From Limnoperna fortunei (taxonomy: Eukaryota > Mollusca > Bivalvia > Mytilida > Modiolidae), in contig OX104117.1 of assembly GCA_944474755.1 (NCBI GenBank), forward strand, positions 73,012,926 through 73,076,925: DNA of 64,000 nucleotides, in the 5' to 3' direction. This document shows, piece by piece, positions 21,773-34,275 of this stretch (its first letter is position 1; each line of letters begins with the position of its first letter). Under the pieces are notes generated by a model. That model searched no databases. It was not told where the DNA came from and saw only the letters and a list, made by a program, of their open reading frames with translations. Both the position numbers and the translations under genes were made by a program.

Positions 21773-22073
21773 CGTGGATCTCTTTCACAAATCCCGATAA
21801 GGTATAACGTAAAAAAGTTAAAAAATCTGCTAGCTTCTGTTTAGGTAGCACTATTCTGTCAGCATCTTTTTCTTTAAAGTTTGAAGTCAGCATCGCCTTG
21901 AATACTGGTGACTTTTCACAAAGCTCGGTTTTCTCAACATGTATTTCATGTCCTTCGACAACAAGGACAAGGTTTGGTTTTGCAAAAACAGATATCAATT
22001 CCTTTTCATTTGGGGATAACTCCTTTTTTTCCCGAGACATTCGTTGAGCTTTAAACGGTGTTTCTTTATGATC
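21773..22073 (-). CDS. BTB/POZ-domain gene, copy A, coding exon 2
   Basis: The exon is bounded by an acceptor (GACCTCAACAG, exon from 22,073) and a donor GTAAGT (exon ends 21,773, phase 1). The start ATG is at 22,040-22,038. It encodes about 89 residues, the N-terminal half of a BTB/POZ domain: KPNLVLVVEGHEIHVEKTEL, then SPVFKAMLTSNFKEKDA, then LPKQKLADFLTFLRYTLSG. In the family this fold mediates dimerisation, often in cullin-3 substrate adaptors or BTB-MATH proteins. The start context MSREKKELSPNEKELISVF is intact, unlike copy B. The matching upstream exon/promoter block lies at about 31,500. No third exon was found to the left within the window, so this copy may be a truncated duplicate. 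Confidence 0.8.
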
Positions 22074-22390
22074 CTGTTGAGGTCAGAATAATAGGTATTA
22101 ATCTATAAGTACTTAAACCGTATCAAAAATTTGCCGCAATGACTTTAAATATTTTCCGACATTATATATTATTTTCTTTTCACAATGTTTAATTTGTATA
22201 TTAGAAAACGATTAGCAAACACAATAATGATATATATATATATCAATCTTGAAAGAAATATTTTCAGGTTCAACAATATATCCTGCAGAATTGTTTATTC
22301 ACATAATCACTGCTGTGGTATAATTAACATTAGCAAAAACTCCAAGAAAAGACAAAGGACGTTTCTTGTATCTGTATACAACTAGACGTA
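22074..22390. repeat. Duplicated intron flank, partner of 41,617-41,790
   Basis: Intron sequence next to BTB exon 2A is recognisably shared with copy B: the GATCCTGTTGAGGTCA edge, CGCAATGA.TTTAAATATTT, CTTCTTTTCACAAT and TATATCAATCTTGAAA in order. This shows that the exon pair arose by duplication of genomic DNA, not retroposition. Confidence 0.75.
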
Positions 22391-22554
22391 AACATACCCA
22401 GTCGGTATAGGAGTTTAAACATATCTTATTTGCTCAAATTAGCAAATAAGACACAAGTTAGACAAACTAATGAAGTCTTCTCTAAATTTAAAATATGTTG
22501 CAAAAGAACATTTATGGAGCATGCAAACAATTAATACAAATTATATTATATGTG

Positions 22555-23880
22555 TAAGAAAAGATCTGTACAATACATTCGATAAATGGAATGTACCAGA
22601 AAAACATAATAGCCAAAGATATAAGAATGATTAGAGAATAAAAGGGTGTGATGAATCGTGTGTTTCAAATAGCCCGTGTACCCTGTGTACAAGGTATTAA
22701 TCAACATAGAATCTTTCTGATCATTTGGTATACTCAAATACATGTTTAAAAACTTGTTTGATCTGCTCGGTGGATAATAACGGGTTACCATATGTTAAAA
22801 ATTCTAGATTTTTTGGACAATAAAATGCGCCAGGAAAGTTTCTCAAATAATCTGTCTATATATATGGTATATAAAGAACATGCAAAAAAATAATGATACG
22901 AATCTTCACAGTTAGATCCACAAGGACAGGATGGATCAGAAATAATATTAACTCTGTAAAGATCATACTTTAAAAATGAAGCTAAGCATCTTAGCTGGTT
23001 TAGGACAATATTGAATTTTCGCCGGAATTTTTATACATGGGATCATGTTTTTTAAATATAGAATCGACATTATGGCGGATCGACATATCCAAACTGCGTT
23101 CCACTGTCGAATAGTTGATGGTCTGAACGATTCGTTGATCAGGGACAGTCTACAAAAGGGAATCATTATGTTATTACCGTTACGCAAGGAATACACCGAG
23201 GTGCTTTGTATTGTTGGTGGTATTAGATTACACAGATATGCTGGTGCAGAACTAAGTTGTGTTTTATAAAACATTTGTAGATTTTCACGTTTCCTACGCT
23301 CGGCTAAAGGCCCACACCCAGTTTCAGTATAAATATAAGTTGTATTAGTAAAACTTGGTAGGCCTGTGACAATGCGAGCAGCCTCTAGCTGAAGTTGCTC
23401 GAGTTTATTACAGTAACCCACATCAACGTTGTCCCAAACTTCACAGGCATACTCAAAAAGTTGGTCTTATGAAGACTATATACACGAGTTGTTCTAGATT
23501 TCTTCGATTTAATTTATATTTAAGTTTCCTGTGTACGTTAAGGTTCCTAGACACGCTACACATAATTTTTTGTTACGTATTTACCACTTGGCATCACTTC
23601 TAAAAGTGACTCCTATATGTTTATGAAAATTAGTAATAGGAATATCCGTGACATTTAGTTTAAACCTTATATCTGGCGTCAGTATATTTGAAAATAAAAT
23701 AATTTCTGTTTACGTCAAGGTAAAACGACATTTACCTTTTTTTATCATTATAGGAGTTGTATTGGATAAAATTACATCATTCACACGAGGCGATGACGAA
23801 GTCCTATGTGAATCCGCATTCAACCGCTGCTAACTGCACTAAGAATTTCCGTTCTTTTCAGAAAGTATTGTGACAAAACT
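22555..23880 (-). pseudogene. Decayed non-LTR retrotransposon (LINE) fragment
   Basis: Minus-strand pieces in several frames follow the order of a Jockey/CR1-group RT C-terminus. An end-of-palm region with PITNFHKHIGVTF lies near 23,640; then KLNRRNLEQLVYIVFIRP, GYCNKLEQLQLEAARIVTGL, RLSLINESFRPSTIRQWNAV and finally a cysteine block (DPSCPCGSNCEDSYHYFFAC near 22,920). Frame changes and stops abound. The endonuclease and YADD parts are missing, so it is a dead 5'-truncated copy. It lies in the expanded intron of BTB copy A. Confidence 0.85.
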
Positions 23881-24220
23881 TTTATGTTTACAAAATAATC
23901 AATAAAGTACAAGTGAACGAAACATCCTTAAATTTGAATTTGCTGCTGAGAAGCTTCCTCAGAAAAATGTCTTTGTTAGCCGTTTAATAGTGCTATCCTC
24001 TCAAAAGGAGCGTTAACACGTTAGCGTTAGTGAACACTTGAAAATGTATATTGTATAATTTCTTACGGTTTGACAGCATAGTAAGAAATAATTATATTAA
24101 CAGTACTCATGAGAACATTAATTCGGGTCAGGTGTTATAGTCATGTGACTACATGTATTTTGCGAAAAAATTTTCCTGACAGTTCACTTTCTAGCCCAAC
24201 ATCGAAGGGCAAACAACAAA

Positions 24221-24750
24221 ATGGAAACCCTGCTGAATGGCATTATCCAGGTAGAAGTTACTCAAGCTGTCATAGGATTACAACAAGGTGTATTTAAAGA
24301 CATAACCACCTTCATAGATTCCGGGTTAAACGATTTTCAAGCCAATAGTAAGCGAAACCAAGAAGATATATCTTCGATTCAAATGACAAAAATCCAAGAG
24401 ACACTAAGTGACAACTACACATTTAGGAGTAAAGGACATCAAAAACCAATACCAACAAGAAGAAAAATCTTGGCAACACTCAAAGAAGGAGATGCAAATT
24501 TTGCCGGACCTGAAATAAGCATGGATTTTGTGAGGAAAGCAAAGGCTAAAATTGCCAAAGGTATAAAACTTGTTAAAGATAGATAAAAGTTTATCAAACT
24601 CGCTGATTCGTCGGAGAAAAAAACTAAGAAAAGCTAAAAATTGAAAAGCAGAAGGCGCATGCCCTATCCGATAGAGGACACAAAGGAAGACGGATCCTGG
24701 AACCAGGTAGCGGTTTCAAATGCTTCAAGATGGACATTGGACAGGTAACT
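24221..24750 (+). pseudogene. DIRS-like element copy 2, gag-like ORF
   Basis: An open frame at 24,221-24,586 (121 codons) resembles the first ORF of DIRS-like retroelements: NYTFRSKGHQKPIPTRRK, then KAKAKIAKGIKLVKDR. After the stop, FIKLADSSE and an arginine-rich stretch continue the family pattern to about 24,750. Its product would be the nucleic-acid-binding structural protein of the element. The frame is interrupted and is followed in order by RT, RNase H and recombinase remnants. Confidence 0.75.
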
Positions 24751-24884
24751 GTCTAGACAACAAAAAGAAGTACTTGTAATAATTAAGAAAAATTTGATAT
24801 ACTGTCAGATTTAAAATTTAACAAACATTGTCCCAGTCCAACGCACCTAGAAAACACGTACAATTATTTTTTCGAATTAATAGA

Positions 24885-25720
24885 TCACAATAACATTCAG
24901 GTCGAGCAAACAATCACGGATATCGGCACACCTTTAGGTAGATTAAAAATTAGAATAAAAGAATGGTCTTTGATCACAAACAATACACATATACTAGCTA
25001 TAATATCTAACGGATATAAACTTACGTTCAAAACGGAACCAGCTGCAGTAATATTAAATGACACTAAATCTTCAAGAGACAATCCTGATTTTGTTAAGTC
25101 AGAAATTTGTATACTTTGGAGAAAGGTTGTATTTCAGGGGTCAGTCAGAAATCTAAAGTAACCAAACCATTAATTCTAATCTTTTCCAGTTTAAATTTAA
25201 GTATGAAGATACTTAAGTAGCTAGAGATTTATTCCAAAAGGGGATTTATTATTCGGTTACGATATTAGATCAGCCTATCATCAAGCTGAAATAGCTGAAA
25301 TTCATAGAAGCTTTCTATGTTTTCCTTTTCACTTTGAAAATACGACAAAATATGCTGTCTTTAATATTTGACCATTTGGTATCGCAACAGCATCTTTACC
25401 AAAATGTTGATAGAGGTTGTGAAACATGTCAGATCCAATGGAATTAAAATTATAATGTCTTTAGACGATGGTCTAGGAGGTGCAACAAATTTTAAAAATG
25501 TCGCCAAAACAGTTTAGATGTAAAATTATTACTAGAAAACTTGGGGTTTTGATAACATACAAGCACTTTCGGTTACCAGTCCAAAAATAGACATGGAATA
25601 CTTAAAATGGTAAAGATTCGACAATAGAAAAAGCTGAAAGTACCATAAAGAAATTATTTCAAGAAATTGCAAATGGTAGATTGGTTTTCAGGTTTTCAAG
25701 ATATTTAGCCAGTTAATAAA
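24885..25720 (+). pseudogene. DIRS-like copy 2, reverse transcriptase region
   Basis: Broken frames give IRIKEWSLITNNTHILAIIS, NGYKLTFKTEPAAVILND, then KYEDT, ARDLFQKG, LFGYDIRSAYHQAEIAEI and PFGIATAS, with a decayed catalytic segment around 25,455. Compared with copy 1, a stretch encoding the first palm strand (VLDCxHINPH) appears deleted at about 25,150-25,195. Many stops make it inactive. Confidence 0.8.
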
Positions 25721-25879
25721 AATGCAGATAGTAATTGGAAACACAGTCAGATTTTATACTAGATATTTATACGAATGTGTCATGGCGTGCAAGTTAGAAA
25801 GCACCAATCAAAATGTCGTCACACGCATACACATAAATTGTGTTTGGGAACAGTCTTTGAGACATCTGAATGATTAAAT

Positions 25880-26430
25880 GAACGATATTTCCTAAATAGA
25901 TGATTTTAATTCAGACTTTAACATCTTTTGTGACGCCTCCGATGTAGGCTTTGACAGAAATTTTTGCCCTGATGGAAATATGTTTTCGGTCCTCAAAGTC
26001 TCGGACGATGGGACCCGAGAAGAGGGGGATGAAAGCTCCACATGAAGCTAGAATTGGGTATCAAGAACTGATAACCAATACGCAAGACAAATTAAGTAGA
26101 AGCACTGATATCGATAATTAGTATGTTCACATTGATATTTTTAATTATTTGAACGGCTCTTGGGGACCATTTATTATAAATAGGTTTGCCACACAATACA
26201 ACAAACGATTCGATATATATAATTGAACAAAATATTACCCAGGCATGGAATGCATTGATGCATTTAAAAAAATTGACAATTGTAGAAAACAATTGGTTGG
26301 TACCTCCTCCGTCATTGATATTTATGACATTGCCCAAGATCGAAAAAGATAAGGCAAATTATACCAGAATGGAAATCGGTTCCATATCGGTCGATGATTT
26401 TCAAAGCTTGTGGGCATTCCCTTTATAGAC
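25880..26430 (+). pseudogene. DIRS-like copy 2, RNase H and following conserved region
   Basis: DFNIFCDASDVGFDRNF is the first RNase H strand, with an acidic residue; the GTREEGDESS region follows. From 26,095 come YVHIDIFNYLNGSWGPF, INRFATQYNKRFDIYN and related conserved blocks seen also in copy 1 at 16,860-16,990. Frames shift repeatedly. Confidence 0.75.
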
Positions 26431-26844
26431 TTGATATACACGAATATTTAACAAACGCTCTGGTAGAAACGGTGTTTTCCGTTAAATTTCACTAAAATTT
26501 AAAATGATAGCCTTAAGATTCAGATTTTAATTTGAAACTTTATAATACTCATCTCAGGACTAAATCTGAGACAGAATGTTGAAACGGCTATAGTGAAAAG
26601 CGGTAAAAACAACATTGATGTAAAAAAATTAGCAGAAAAGATGGCTACATATTTAGATGACTCGAAGAGTAAAAATACATGCAAAAAGTACTTTCAATGG
26701 ATACCAACACTTCGGCAAGGAACATAATTTGAATGCATTGTCAGCAGAGCCAATACAGTTTCACTGTATATTACAAAGCTTATTGACATGAAATGTTCAC
26801 CTAGTGTAGTAGATTCAGCTGTATATTTTAATAAATGTGCAAAT

Positions 26845-28345
26845 TATTATTCTTATTACAATCCACATTTATATATCACCCTTTTCATACATATATATAC
26901 GCTCAAAGGTGCTTTACATACAAAACCATACATTTTAAGTTCATATATTAAAAAAAAATAAAAAACTTTTACATAGAATTATTAAAACCTAACAATAAAA
27001 AATAATTTAATTTGCTTTGTGACATCTGATTGGTCAATTCAAATCGGGCAACCCATATTATAAGAAATAACTTGCGTGACCTATGACCTATTCTAACGCG
27101 GTTAAAATTCAAATAGTTCCACGACGTCATCGACGTTTCTACCGCAAAAATTAATAAGATTTATAGATATAATATGGTTTGGGTATGTTTACACCATTCA
27201 TAAACCGCTTCGCGGTTTATTAGGCGTAAACAGACCCAAACCATATTATATCGTATAATCTGTTCAGAAATTTGAAGTATTCCTTAAATGTTAAATAAAA
27301 TTACATCAACATATTGGTAGGTAAAACGTCCAGAACATAATGCACTGCGTATAAAAGAGAATGTCTATGCGTATTTGTATATTTTTAAAACAGTTCACAC
27401 ATTGGTGAAACATGAATGAATGATAGAAAATTAACCTACTGTACTTCATAACACTGAAGAAAAAGGTATGCTTTGAGAGATTTTTTAAAAGATGCAAAGC
27501 TAGCGTAGTGTCACTGGTAAGGAATTCCACAGCCGAGGTGTACACACAGAAAGCGGTCTCCGTTGCTCACTGTTTTAGATCTAGGTTGTACTAAAATCAA
27601 TGTATCGTCTTGAGATCTAAGTATTAGCTTTGGTGTTTACAGTTCCAGCAAAGATTTAAAATAAGCTGGTGTTTGGTTGTGAAGTGCCTTGTATGTGCAA
27701 TTCTTGTAATTGATTCTACTGTCTATCGGTAACCAATGCAGCTTTTTCAAAATCGGAGATATGACAGAAGCTTTTAAAACTATACGCAATGCTGTGTTTT
27801 TAACGGTTTGAAGCTTGTTAAGAGTGGTTTTGGGTAGTTCATATAGCAGAGAATTACAGTATTCTAATCGAAATGTAACAAGACTGTTGACAAGAGATTT
27901 TGTAGCATCACATTTTATATATTGTCTAGTGTGGCGAATCTGGCGTAAATGTGCATAGTTTGCTGGCTTTATAAGAGATGTGCCGATAGAGATGGTTATA
28001 TCCCCAACAAACTGTTCATTCAGTTTGATGAAAAAACCATGACCTCAGTCTTGTCTGTGTTTAACTTCAGCATATTTGTGTGCATTCAAGATACAATGTC
28101 TCAAATGCAGCCTACGTGGAGCTTCCTCAGCGCTGACCTTATCATTGGGCTTGAAGCCAGATATTGTTGAGAGTCGTCCGCGTAAAAGTGGTGATTCAAC
28201 CCATGGTCTCTACGGATAAAACCTACAGGCTTTGTGTACATAATATAGTTTCTCGGGCCTAGCACTGATCTCATAGGTACAATGAATTGGCTGTCTATAC
28301 AAACTGTTTGGTACCAATTACTGAGGTATCACGTCATCCATTTTA
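26845..28345 (-). mobile_element. CR1/L2-like LINE, 5'-truncated, in DIRS copy 2
   Basis: A 1.5-kb insertion flanked by GCAAAT (26,839-26,844 and 28,346-28,351); the duplicated status of this 6-mer is confirmed by comparison with DIRS copy 1. On the minus strand: RT with HGLNHHFYADDS (YADD near 28,175), then KLNTDKTEVMVFSS, LPKTTLNKLQTVKNTALRIV, LKKLHWLPIDSRINYK and CTYKALHNQTPAYFKSLLEL. Several frameshifts are present. The left ~0.45 kb is 3' noncoding sequence that also contains the hairpin at 27,166. It is truncated within RT and dead. Confidence 0.85.
27166..27252. repeat. 87-bp hairpin inside LINE 3' region
   Basis: The arms GATATAATATGGTTTGGGT and their inverse pair across the full length. 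An inner stem AAACCGC/GCGGTTT closes on TTCG, and GTTTAC/GTAAAC pairs in between. It looks like a dispersed palindromic repeat rather than part of the LINE protein region. Confidence 0.75.
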
Positions 28346-28973
28346 GCAAATGACCTTAAAGGTTCTATTGATCTTACTAATAACTCTTTGGAAAAGCAAA
28401 TTCTCGAATCAGTCAAAGGATTGAACGGTAAACAATGCAACGGTAAAAAGGACCCGGTTAATAACGATATATTGGTTGAGTTATGTTCTATGTATCAAGA
28501 TGACGATGATTTACTGGTTGTCAAAGATTTAACGATGATATTAATTGCTTGCTTAGCTTTTTTGAGGTTTGACGAATTAAGCAATTTTAAATGTAAAGAT
28601 GTAGAGATTTTAGACGATTATTTGATTATACAAAGCTGATCAATATAGAAAAGGAAATAAACTTTATAGTTCTATAGGACAAACTGTTGCATGTCCAGTC
28701 AACATTTTTTTACGCTTTATTTATTATATTTCTAAACCAATTATCAGGTCTAATGGCAATGCTAAATCATTTATAAAAACACTCCACTAAGTTGCACAGC
28801 ATCTTAGGAAAATATTGTTAAGAGGTTAAAATATGTTGAACTAAATCTGGGTTTACATTCATTAACATCAAGGCAAGTGTGAACTGAAGATGTATAATGA
28901 AACATGATAATGAAAAATAAATTTTGTAAAAGACAGTTGCTCAGATGATACTATTGAAAAGAGAATTCCAGTA

Positions 28974-29907
28974 CTGTGAAATATTTTTTATTCGTGGGGT
29001 ATCAATTTTCGTGGTTTTCGTGGAGGCCTCGGACCACGAAATTAAAAATCCAACGAAGAATAAAACTTCATTAACAGATGGGAACTTCGGAACAACGATC
29101 TGAAAATGTCCGAGATCGGACATTTATTTGTAAATGTAATATATGATTTTGTGGTTCGATCCAATACTAATGTTCAGCTCAAAATCCATCTTAATGATTA
29201 TGTTACAGGTTTCATGTTCGAATTGTGTTTTTATTAAATGTAGGTATAATTTAATTGTAAAGCGTACGAAGAAACATCGACTTCCAGTCAAGGTGGGGAT
29301 ATATGAGGTGTTCATTTTCGATGTTAAAAAGTAACAAATTATTATCGGAATTATGAATTTGGTTGCTCCTTTGAACATAAATTAAAATAACAAATAAAAT
29401 ATTTAAAAGATAAGCTATACTTTATCTTTATTAGTGCATATCAATGACACGCTATATCAAATGGATGTGATAATACCGATCGTGGCACAAATGACATTAA
29501 ATTACACCTTTGTATTTATTGCTACTCAACACAGTTACAAATGCCCTTCGGCTAGGAATGCTTCTATAGATAACAATTAGAGAATTAAATAAACTCAAAG
29601 TAGTTTTTATTGCAATTAATCAATTAATTAATACATTACCGTGTTTATAATTGATTTCCGTGTTGTTAATTTTACATTCGTTACCACGCGCGTAAACAAC
29701 ATCATGTAATGAAACTGTTTCGTCTTCTTTATATGTTGATGTTTATTATCAGCAGCGAAAATGATCTGCTGTAATCATATATTTTTATCGCTACCTCACT
29801 TTTTGCATTTTCGGAAACCGTCAGTCCACGAATTTAAGAACCCACGAACATGTAAAATTTCACCAAACCACGAAAATTGATACCCACGAATTTAAGTACT
29901 TTCACAG
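28974..29907. mobile_element. TIR element, CTGTGAAA ends, TA target
   Basis: The ends are inverted copies (CTGTGAAA, then ATTCGTGGG and TATCAATTTTCGTGGTTT), with TA on each side (28,972-28,973 and 29,908-29,909). The 934-bp interior encodes nothing recognisable. TA targets suggest mobilisation by a Tc1/mariner-type transposase. It adjoins the end of DIRS copy 2. Confidence 0.8.
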
Positions 29908-29909
29908 TA

Positions 29910-30890
29910 TATAAATTTATTTTACATTCCTAAACTCTATACGCCTTTCTTTATAAGTTCAATGTTTGCTGGGCTATCGGCAAATGGTATATTTGAGTTT
30001 TTTAATTTATAGTATGAATGTATAAAGAATACCGTGAATCATAGTGTTTTAGAGAATTTTGTGTCTGGAAAATTTAATGGATATTGTGGATATATAGTGT
30101 TGATATGACCTATTATGTACGCTCTATAGAAAACTTACACAGTGTAAGGTTATATTTTCGATAATAATTAGTAAATATCCTCGTATTGTGTAATTATATG
30201 CAAAATGTGCATTTTGAGGGATTACATTTATTTGTTTCATTTCAAAAAGTGTCTCTAAGTTTATATGTAGTGTGTGATATATTGTGTTGAATTGGAAAAT
30301 TGTTGTTAAAAATTGATAACGAGACAATTTTGTTACGGTCTTTGGTTGTGTTTGGGCATGTGTTTAAATATAATAAATATTGTTTTTGTGATTGGTGGTT
30401 ATTGTATAAATGGCGGCTATTCGTCGAATGATGGATATATTCTCATAGCATTTACTCTACTTGATAAACAAAGTTACTATCGTATTCGGCACGAGCTTTC
30501 ACCGTTCGGTTACACGTTATAGTATTTTGCGGAACAAATTCGATACGTGTCCATTATCTTGTAATTGACAGAGTTCATCAAATTGATTTTATAATGTAAA
30601 TCGATAGCAATGCCTCTTTCACAAGAAAAAAACTAAGGCACAAAACGTGCAGAACCTATTTACGTTCTAACTGAGATATCAGTAATAAATCGCTTATAAA
30701 GTGTGAACCACCTATCAAATTATCATAACTTTCTAACAGCTTCTGTGAGTCTCGAGTATAAAAAATCGCTTGGCATGGAGGAAAATTGTTGCATGGATAC
30801 CAGGGCATTTGTTATAATTTACGCTTATCGTGGCCAGACATATCTGTTGCATGAATTACTTTCAACATGACTGCGTTACCCTATAGGCTT
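29910..30890. other. Noncoding stretch in BTB copy A intron
   Basis: AT-rich sequence with short frames only; no repeat or exon was identified. Confidence 0.4.
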
Positions 30891-30894
30891 ATAT

Positions 30895-32160
30895 ATTTGT
30901 ATTTAATACATACGTTTTACTACGAGCACTAGATTTTTACAGCGATTATTCCAATTAGTTTGTGCTAACTAATTCTTTCACGATGTTAAATACTTGTTGG
31001 CGTTTAAAGATTAAAAGATATCTAACATTTGAATATTTGAAACCCGATTTGCGTAAAGTCACAAATTATTAAGTTTTCTTAAATATGTGGATTTTCATGT
31101 AATAAAAAAAATCTATTACGACGATTTGTTTTACATAAGCAGTCGACTTTCCGACATGTGTTATTTAATACACCGTAACTAATGAAAATAAGGAATTAAA
31201 ACAGTGATTGAATCCATGTGAGATTCACACAAGGAACCATGGCAAAGTGAAAGCACTTAGAACAGATGGGCGTTTTATTACCTAAAACTGATGAAAAAAT
31301 AGACGTTTCTACAGGGAAAATCAAATAATCAGACGAGTGCGTAGTTTGTGTACACTTGTTTTTCATGATTAGTTCGTCTTTTTGTCACTAAAACAACACA
31401 GGTTAAAACATCTACAGTATATAACACTTTACAATAGATAATTGTGATTATGAAATATTTAGTAAAATATCACTACACTGAGCACATATTTCAGCTTACC
31501 TTCAATAAAGTCCTCTATAATTTACAATAACTAACACCAGGAAGTATATAGACACGATATGTTGTCAATGCGCATGTGAATTATTGTGGCATTTATTCAC
31601 TTCACTTTTTGCTAACATATTGGTAATAATGTATTACAGGCGATAAGGTGTATTAACTGATTGAATGCTTGTTTAATTCAGTTTTATTCATGACGAGAAA
31701 AAGTGCATTAAACAACAATGAATCAAAGTGATAAGGAAGGGAACAATGTAAACAATATTTGATTTTGACTGCCACCAGAAAAGAGGGAGCTGAGAAAACT
31801 ATAGAATCATGAGTAGCAAAGGATAATTCAGGATTCGGTAGCGGCTACAATAACCCCACACTTATCGATATATATTTAGGGGTCTTTTTCGTGCAAGCAT
31901 CATGGTACTCTCCCAACATGTTACCCTCTATGATTCGTGATAAGCTTTCTGTATTATAACCTGGCACACACAAACCTAATAAAAGAGCCTCCTTTATTCT
32001 TCACATGTGGACATGCTGGACTTCTCCTTGGTTCGGACATATGGAACCATCCCAAAATGGCCCTTGCAGACGATTTGTTTAGCTATTTGTCAGAAATGTT
32101 TCCATTTATTATATCTTATCATAACACGTTTTCTTCTTAACTTCTAATAATCATCACAAA
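30895..32160. repeat. Segmental duplicate of 42,325-43,690 (BTB 5' region)
   Basis: Same-orientation homology of about 1.3 kb. Shared landmarks in order include TAATACATACGTTT, TTTTTCATGTAATAA, CTTTCCGA.AT.TGTT, TTAATACACCGT, GACTGAATCCATG-like sequence, CTACACTGAGCACATAT, AACACCAGGAAGTATA, TCAATGCGCATGTG and ATAACCTGGCACACACAA. It contains the putative first exon and promoter of BTB copy A. The frame at 31,937-32,140 is not conserved in the partner and is rejected as coding. Confidence 0.85.
31500..31545 (-). other. Putative untranslated exon 1 of BTB copy A
   Basis: A conserved donor GTAAG at 31,495-31,499 follows a block (TTATAGAGGACTTTATTGAAG) that is preserved in copy B with its own GTAAGT. 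A TATA-like CTATATAC lies about 45 bp upstream of the donor in gene sense. The exon's 5' limit is a guess. If used, the intron to exon 2A is about 9.4 kb. Confidence 0.4.
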
Positions 32161-33960
32161 TTCTCACCTCAGACATATATTATGAAAAAGAAATATCAAA
32201 TAGCGACCATTCTTGTGTGTTGACGTTAACAAATTTTAAGACCTGATGAAATGAACTCTGGATCCGAATGTTATACTTGCGATAGGCATGTTTTTGTAAT
32301 ATCTTCAAAAGTGACTAAAATAATAAATTATCCTTTTTGTTCTAACAAAAGTAATATTAGTTATAAGTGTTGGAACTTTACTGTAGCGTTACTTTAACAA
32401 TCGCTTAAAGACAGATTTGTCATGTCCGCATTCTGATGAAGCTACAGTTTTAAGACACACTAACATACAATATGTAATTATTTCATTGATACTTGTATCG
32501 TCATTTTACTGATTTATACTTTTAATATAAAACACGTAACATGTATAATTGCGATGTGATTACCTACACGAGTTATTTTTAGAAAAGATCGGTAACAGCA
32601 ATCGAATAATGACATCACAAAATAGGTCAGTCATCCATACCATAACTGACATTTTTAAAGGGAAATACAATAAAGACATACATCTTGTAATTTAATGTCA
32701 TACTTTTTCAGTTCCTTTGGGGGGGGGAAATTTCAGCAAAACTAGTTACTTTTCATGCTAACAGTTATTGTTGCAACGTACTTGCTATGTACATATTATT
32801 AAATTAATAGGATGCATTGCTGCAATTTAATGTTTATGTGATATTGAAAACTAGTATGATTTTACAGATGAGAGCAAACCAGATCAACGTATCCTTAATT
32901 CCTCAAGTCATCTCATTTGAAACAGTGATCAGAAATAAGACGAGACATGATTCAAGGTCAATGTCATCTAGACGGTCCTTAGCACCATCTTAGAAATAAT
33001 TTTGGAACACCTTCAATGACATGGCCCCTGGTTTAATAATGCATTTGTAAACTCTTAAACTTGTGTTTAATTGTGTGTATATTTACGTGTTGTACTACAA
33101 CGACACAAATCCGTTATAAAAGTCAGGAATAGTATAAAAGTAATTATACTTTTAACCCTACACTTTTCTTTTTATCATAACTTGGATGGTTCCCAGTGCT
33201 AGACCCAGAGAGCAACCCAGGCCGTCGCAGGTGGCAGTTTTTTGGGGGAGGGGTGAGTAAAGACGGACCACAATGGTTAACTTGTTTTGAGAGTGCCACA
33301 CTACTTGCATGATAAAACCCCCTTTGTAGGTTTTGAGAAAGGGTAGGCTCATATTGTACTACTACAGGATAAGTTCTCCTTCCCTACCCAATACTCCATA
33401 CTTTTCCATTGGCATTACAAATTATCCCGTTTCCATATTGATTTATTGTTTTTAACTCGTTCTCGTCTCTCGTGATCATCTGTGTGCAGCTTTAACCCAA
33501 CATACTGATTTACTCCTACTGTTATCACCCTTAAGTGACCTGATACATTATTTAGACATTTAACAATTTATTTCTCAACAACGAGTTTTGTTTCTTTGAC
33601 AGTTTTGTCAATTGAACGTGATTTGATACAATATGTGCACCTTTTTGGAAAATATACAACTTATTTGTAGGAGATTTAGTAACTTGACGAAACAAGAAGC
33701 TCTTCTATTTGTAGCTAGTACAGAAGTCGGTTATTTATCGACAATGCGCTGACATTGTTGTAGTCCTGTAATGTTATTAATGCTAAAATAAAAAAAAAAG
33801 TAAAAACAACGGAGAGAAAACTACATCCTTTGAAAGCGGGCTGCGACGAAAACACACGAAATCAGAGCTAAGGATACTTGTAGTATAATATGATGTGGAG
33901 GACGAATATCCGTTTATTATTTGTTACATGCTAAAGGTAAATAGTTTGTCTTAGCTTTCT
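32160..33960. other. Noncoding stretch
   Basis: No exon or complete repeat was recognised. A G run lies near 32,721. A slightly GC-richer patch at 33,180-33,350 has no domain-bearing frame. Confidence 0.4.
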
Positions 33961-33966
33961 GCAATA

Positions 33967-34162
33967 GAAGTCAATATGTGGAACGTAACATAACTACACA
34001 AAAATACTGATTACAATCCCGATTCAACCCAAGAATATATCGAAATTTTAGTACAATACTAGTGCGATCCTGACGTAAACCAATGATATGACAAAGATAT
34101 TCATAGACCAATCAAATAACGTATAGTCATTTACTCCGTATGCTGTTCATCATTTGACTATA
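33967..34162. repeat. Duplicated block, partner of 273-478
   Basis: Second copy of the left-edge block, same orientation, near-identical over about 200 bp apart from a ~35-bp deletion near 34,110. Confidence 0.8.
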
Positions 34163-34275
34163 TTAATATGGTAATAAATTATTCGAGTTATATCTAGACC
34201 CAAACAAAGAGTACATTAAAGGTATGGAAAACGGTACTAAAATAATGAATTATGGCGATTTACAAATTGATTATA

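Larger units (their letters stand above)
26560..28900 (+). pseudogene. DIRS-like copy 2, tyrosine recombinase split by a LINE
   Basis: The N-terminal part (26,570-26,844) ends VVDSAVYFNKCAN. It resumes at 28,346 with ANDLKGSIDLTNNSLEKQ, KKDPVNNDILVELCSMY, the catalytic helix ACLAFLRFDELSNFKCKD (Arg retained) and DQYRKGNKLYSS. Decayed sequence around LNLGLHSLTS (about 28,845) corresponds to the His-containing motif. Splicing out 26,845-28,351 restores alignment to copy 1 exactly. The second half of the catalytic domain has frame changes. Confidence 0.85.

Noticed and set aside
31937..32140. 67-codon frame in the BTB upstream region
   Set aside because: The duplicated partner at 43.6 kb does not keep the frame open.
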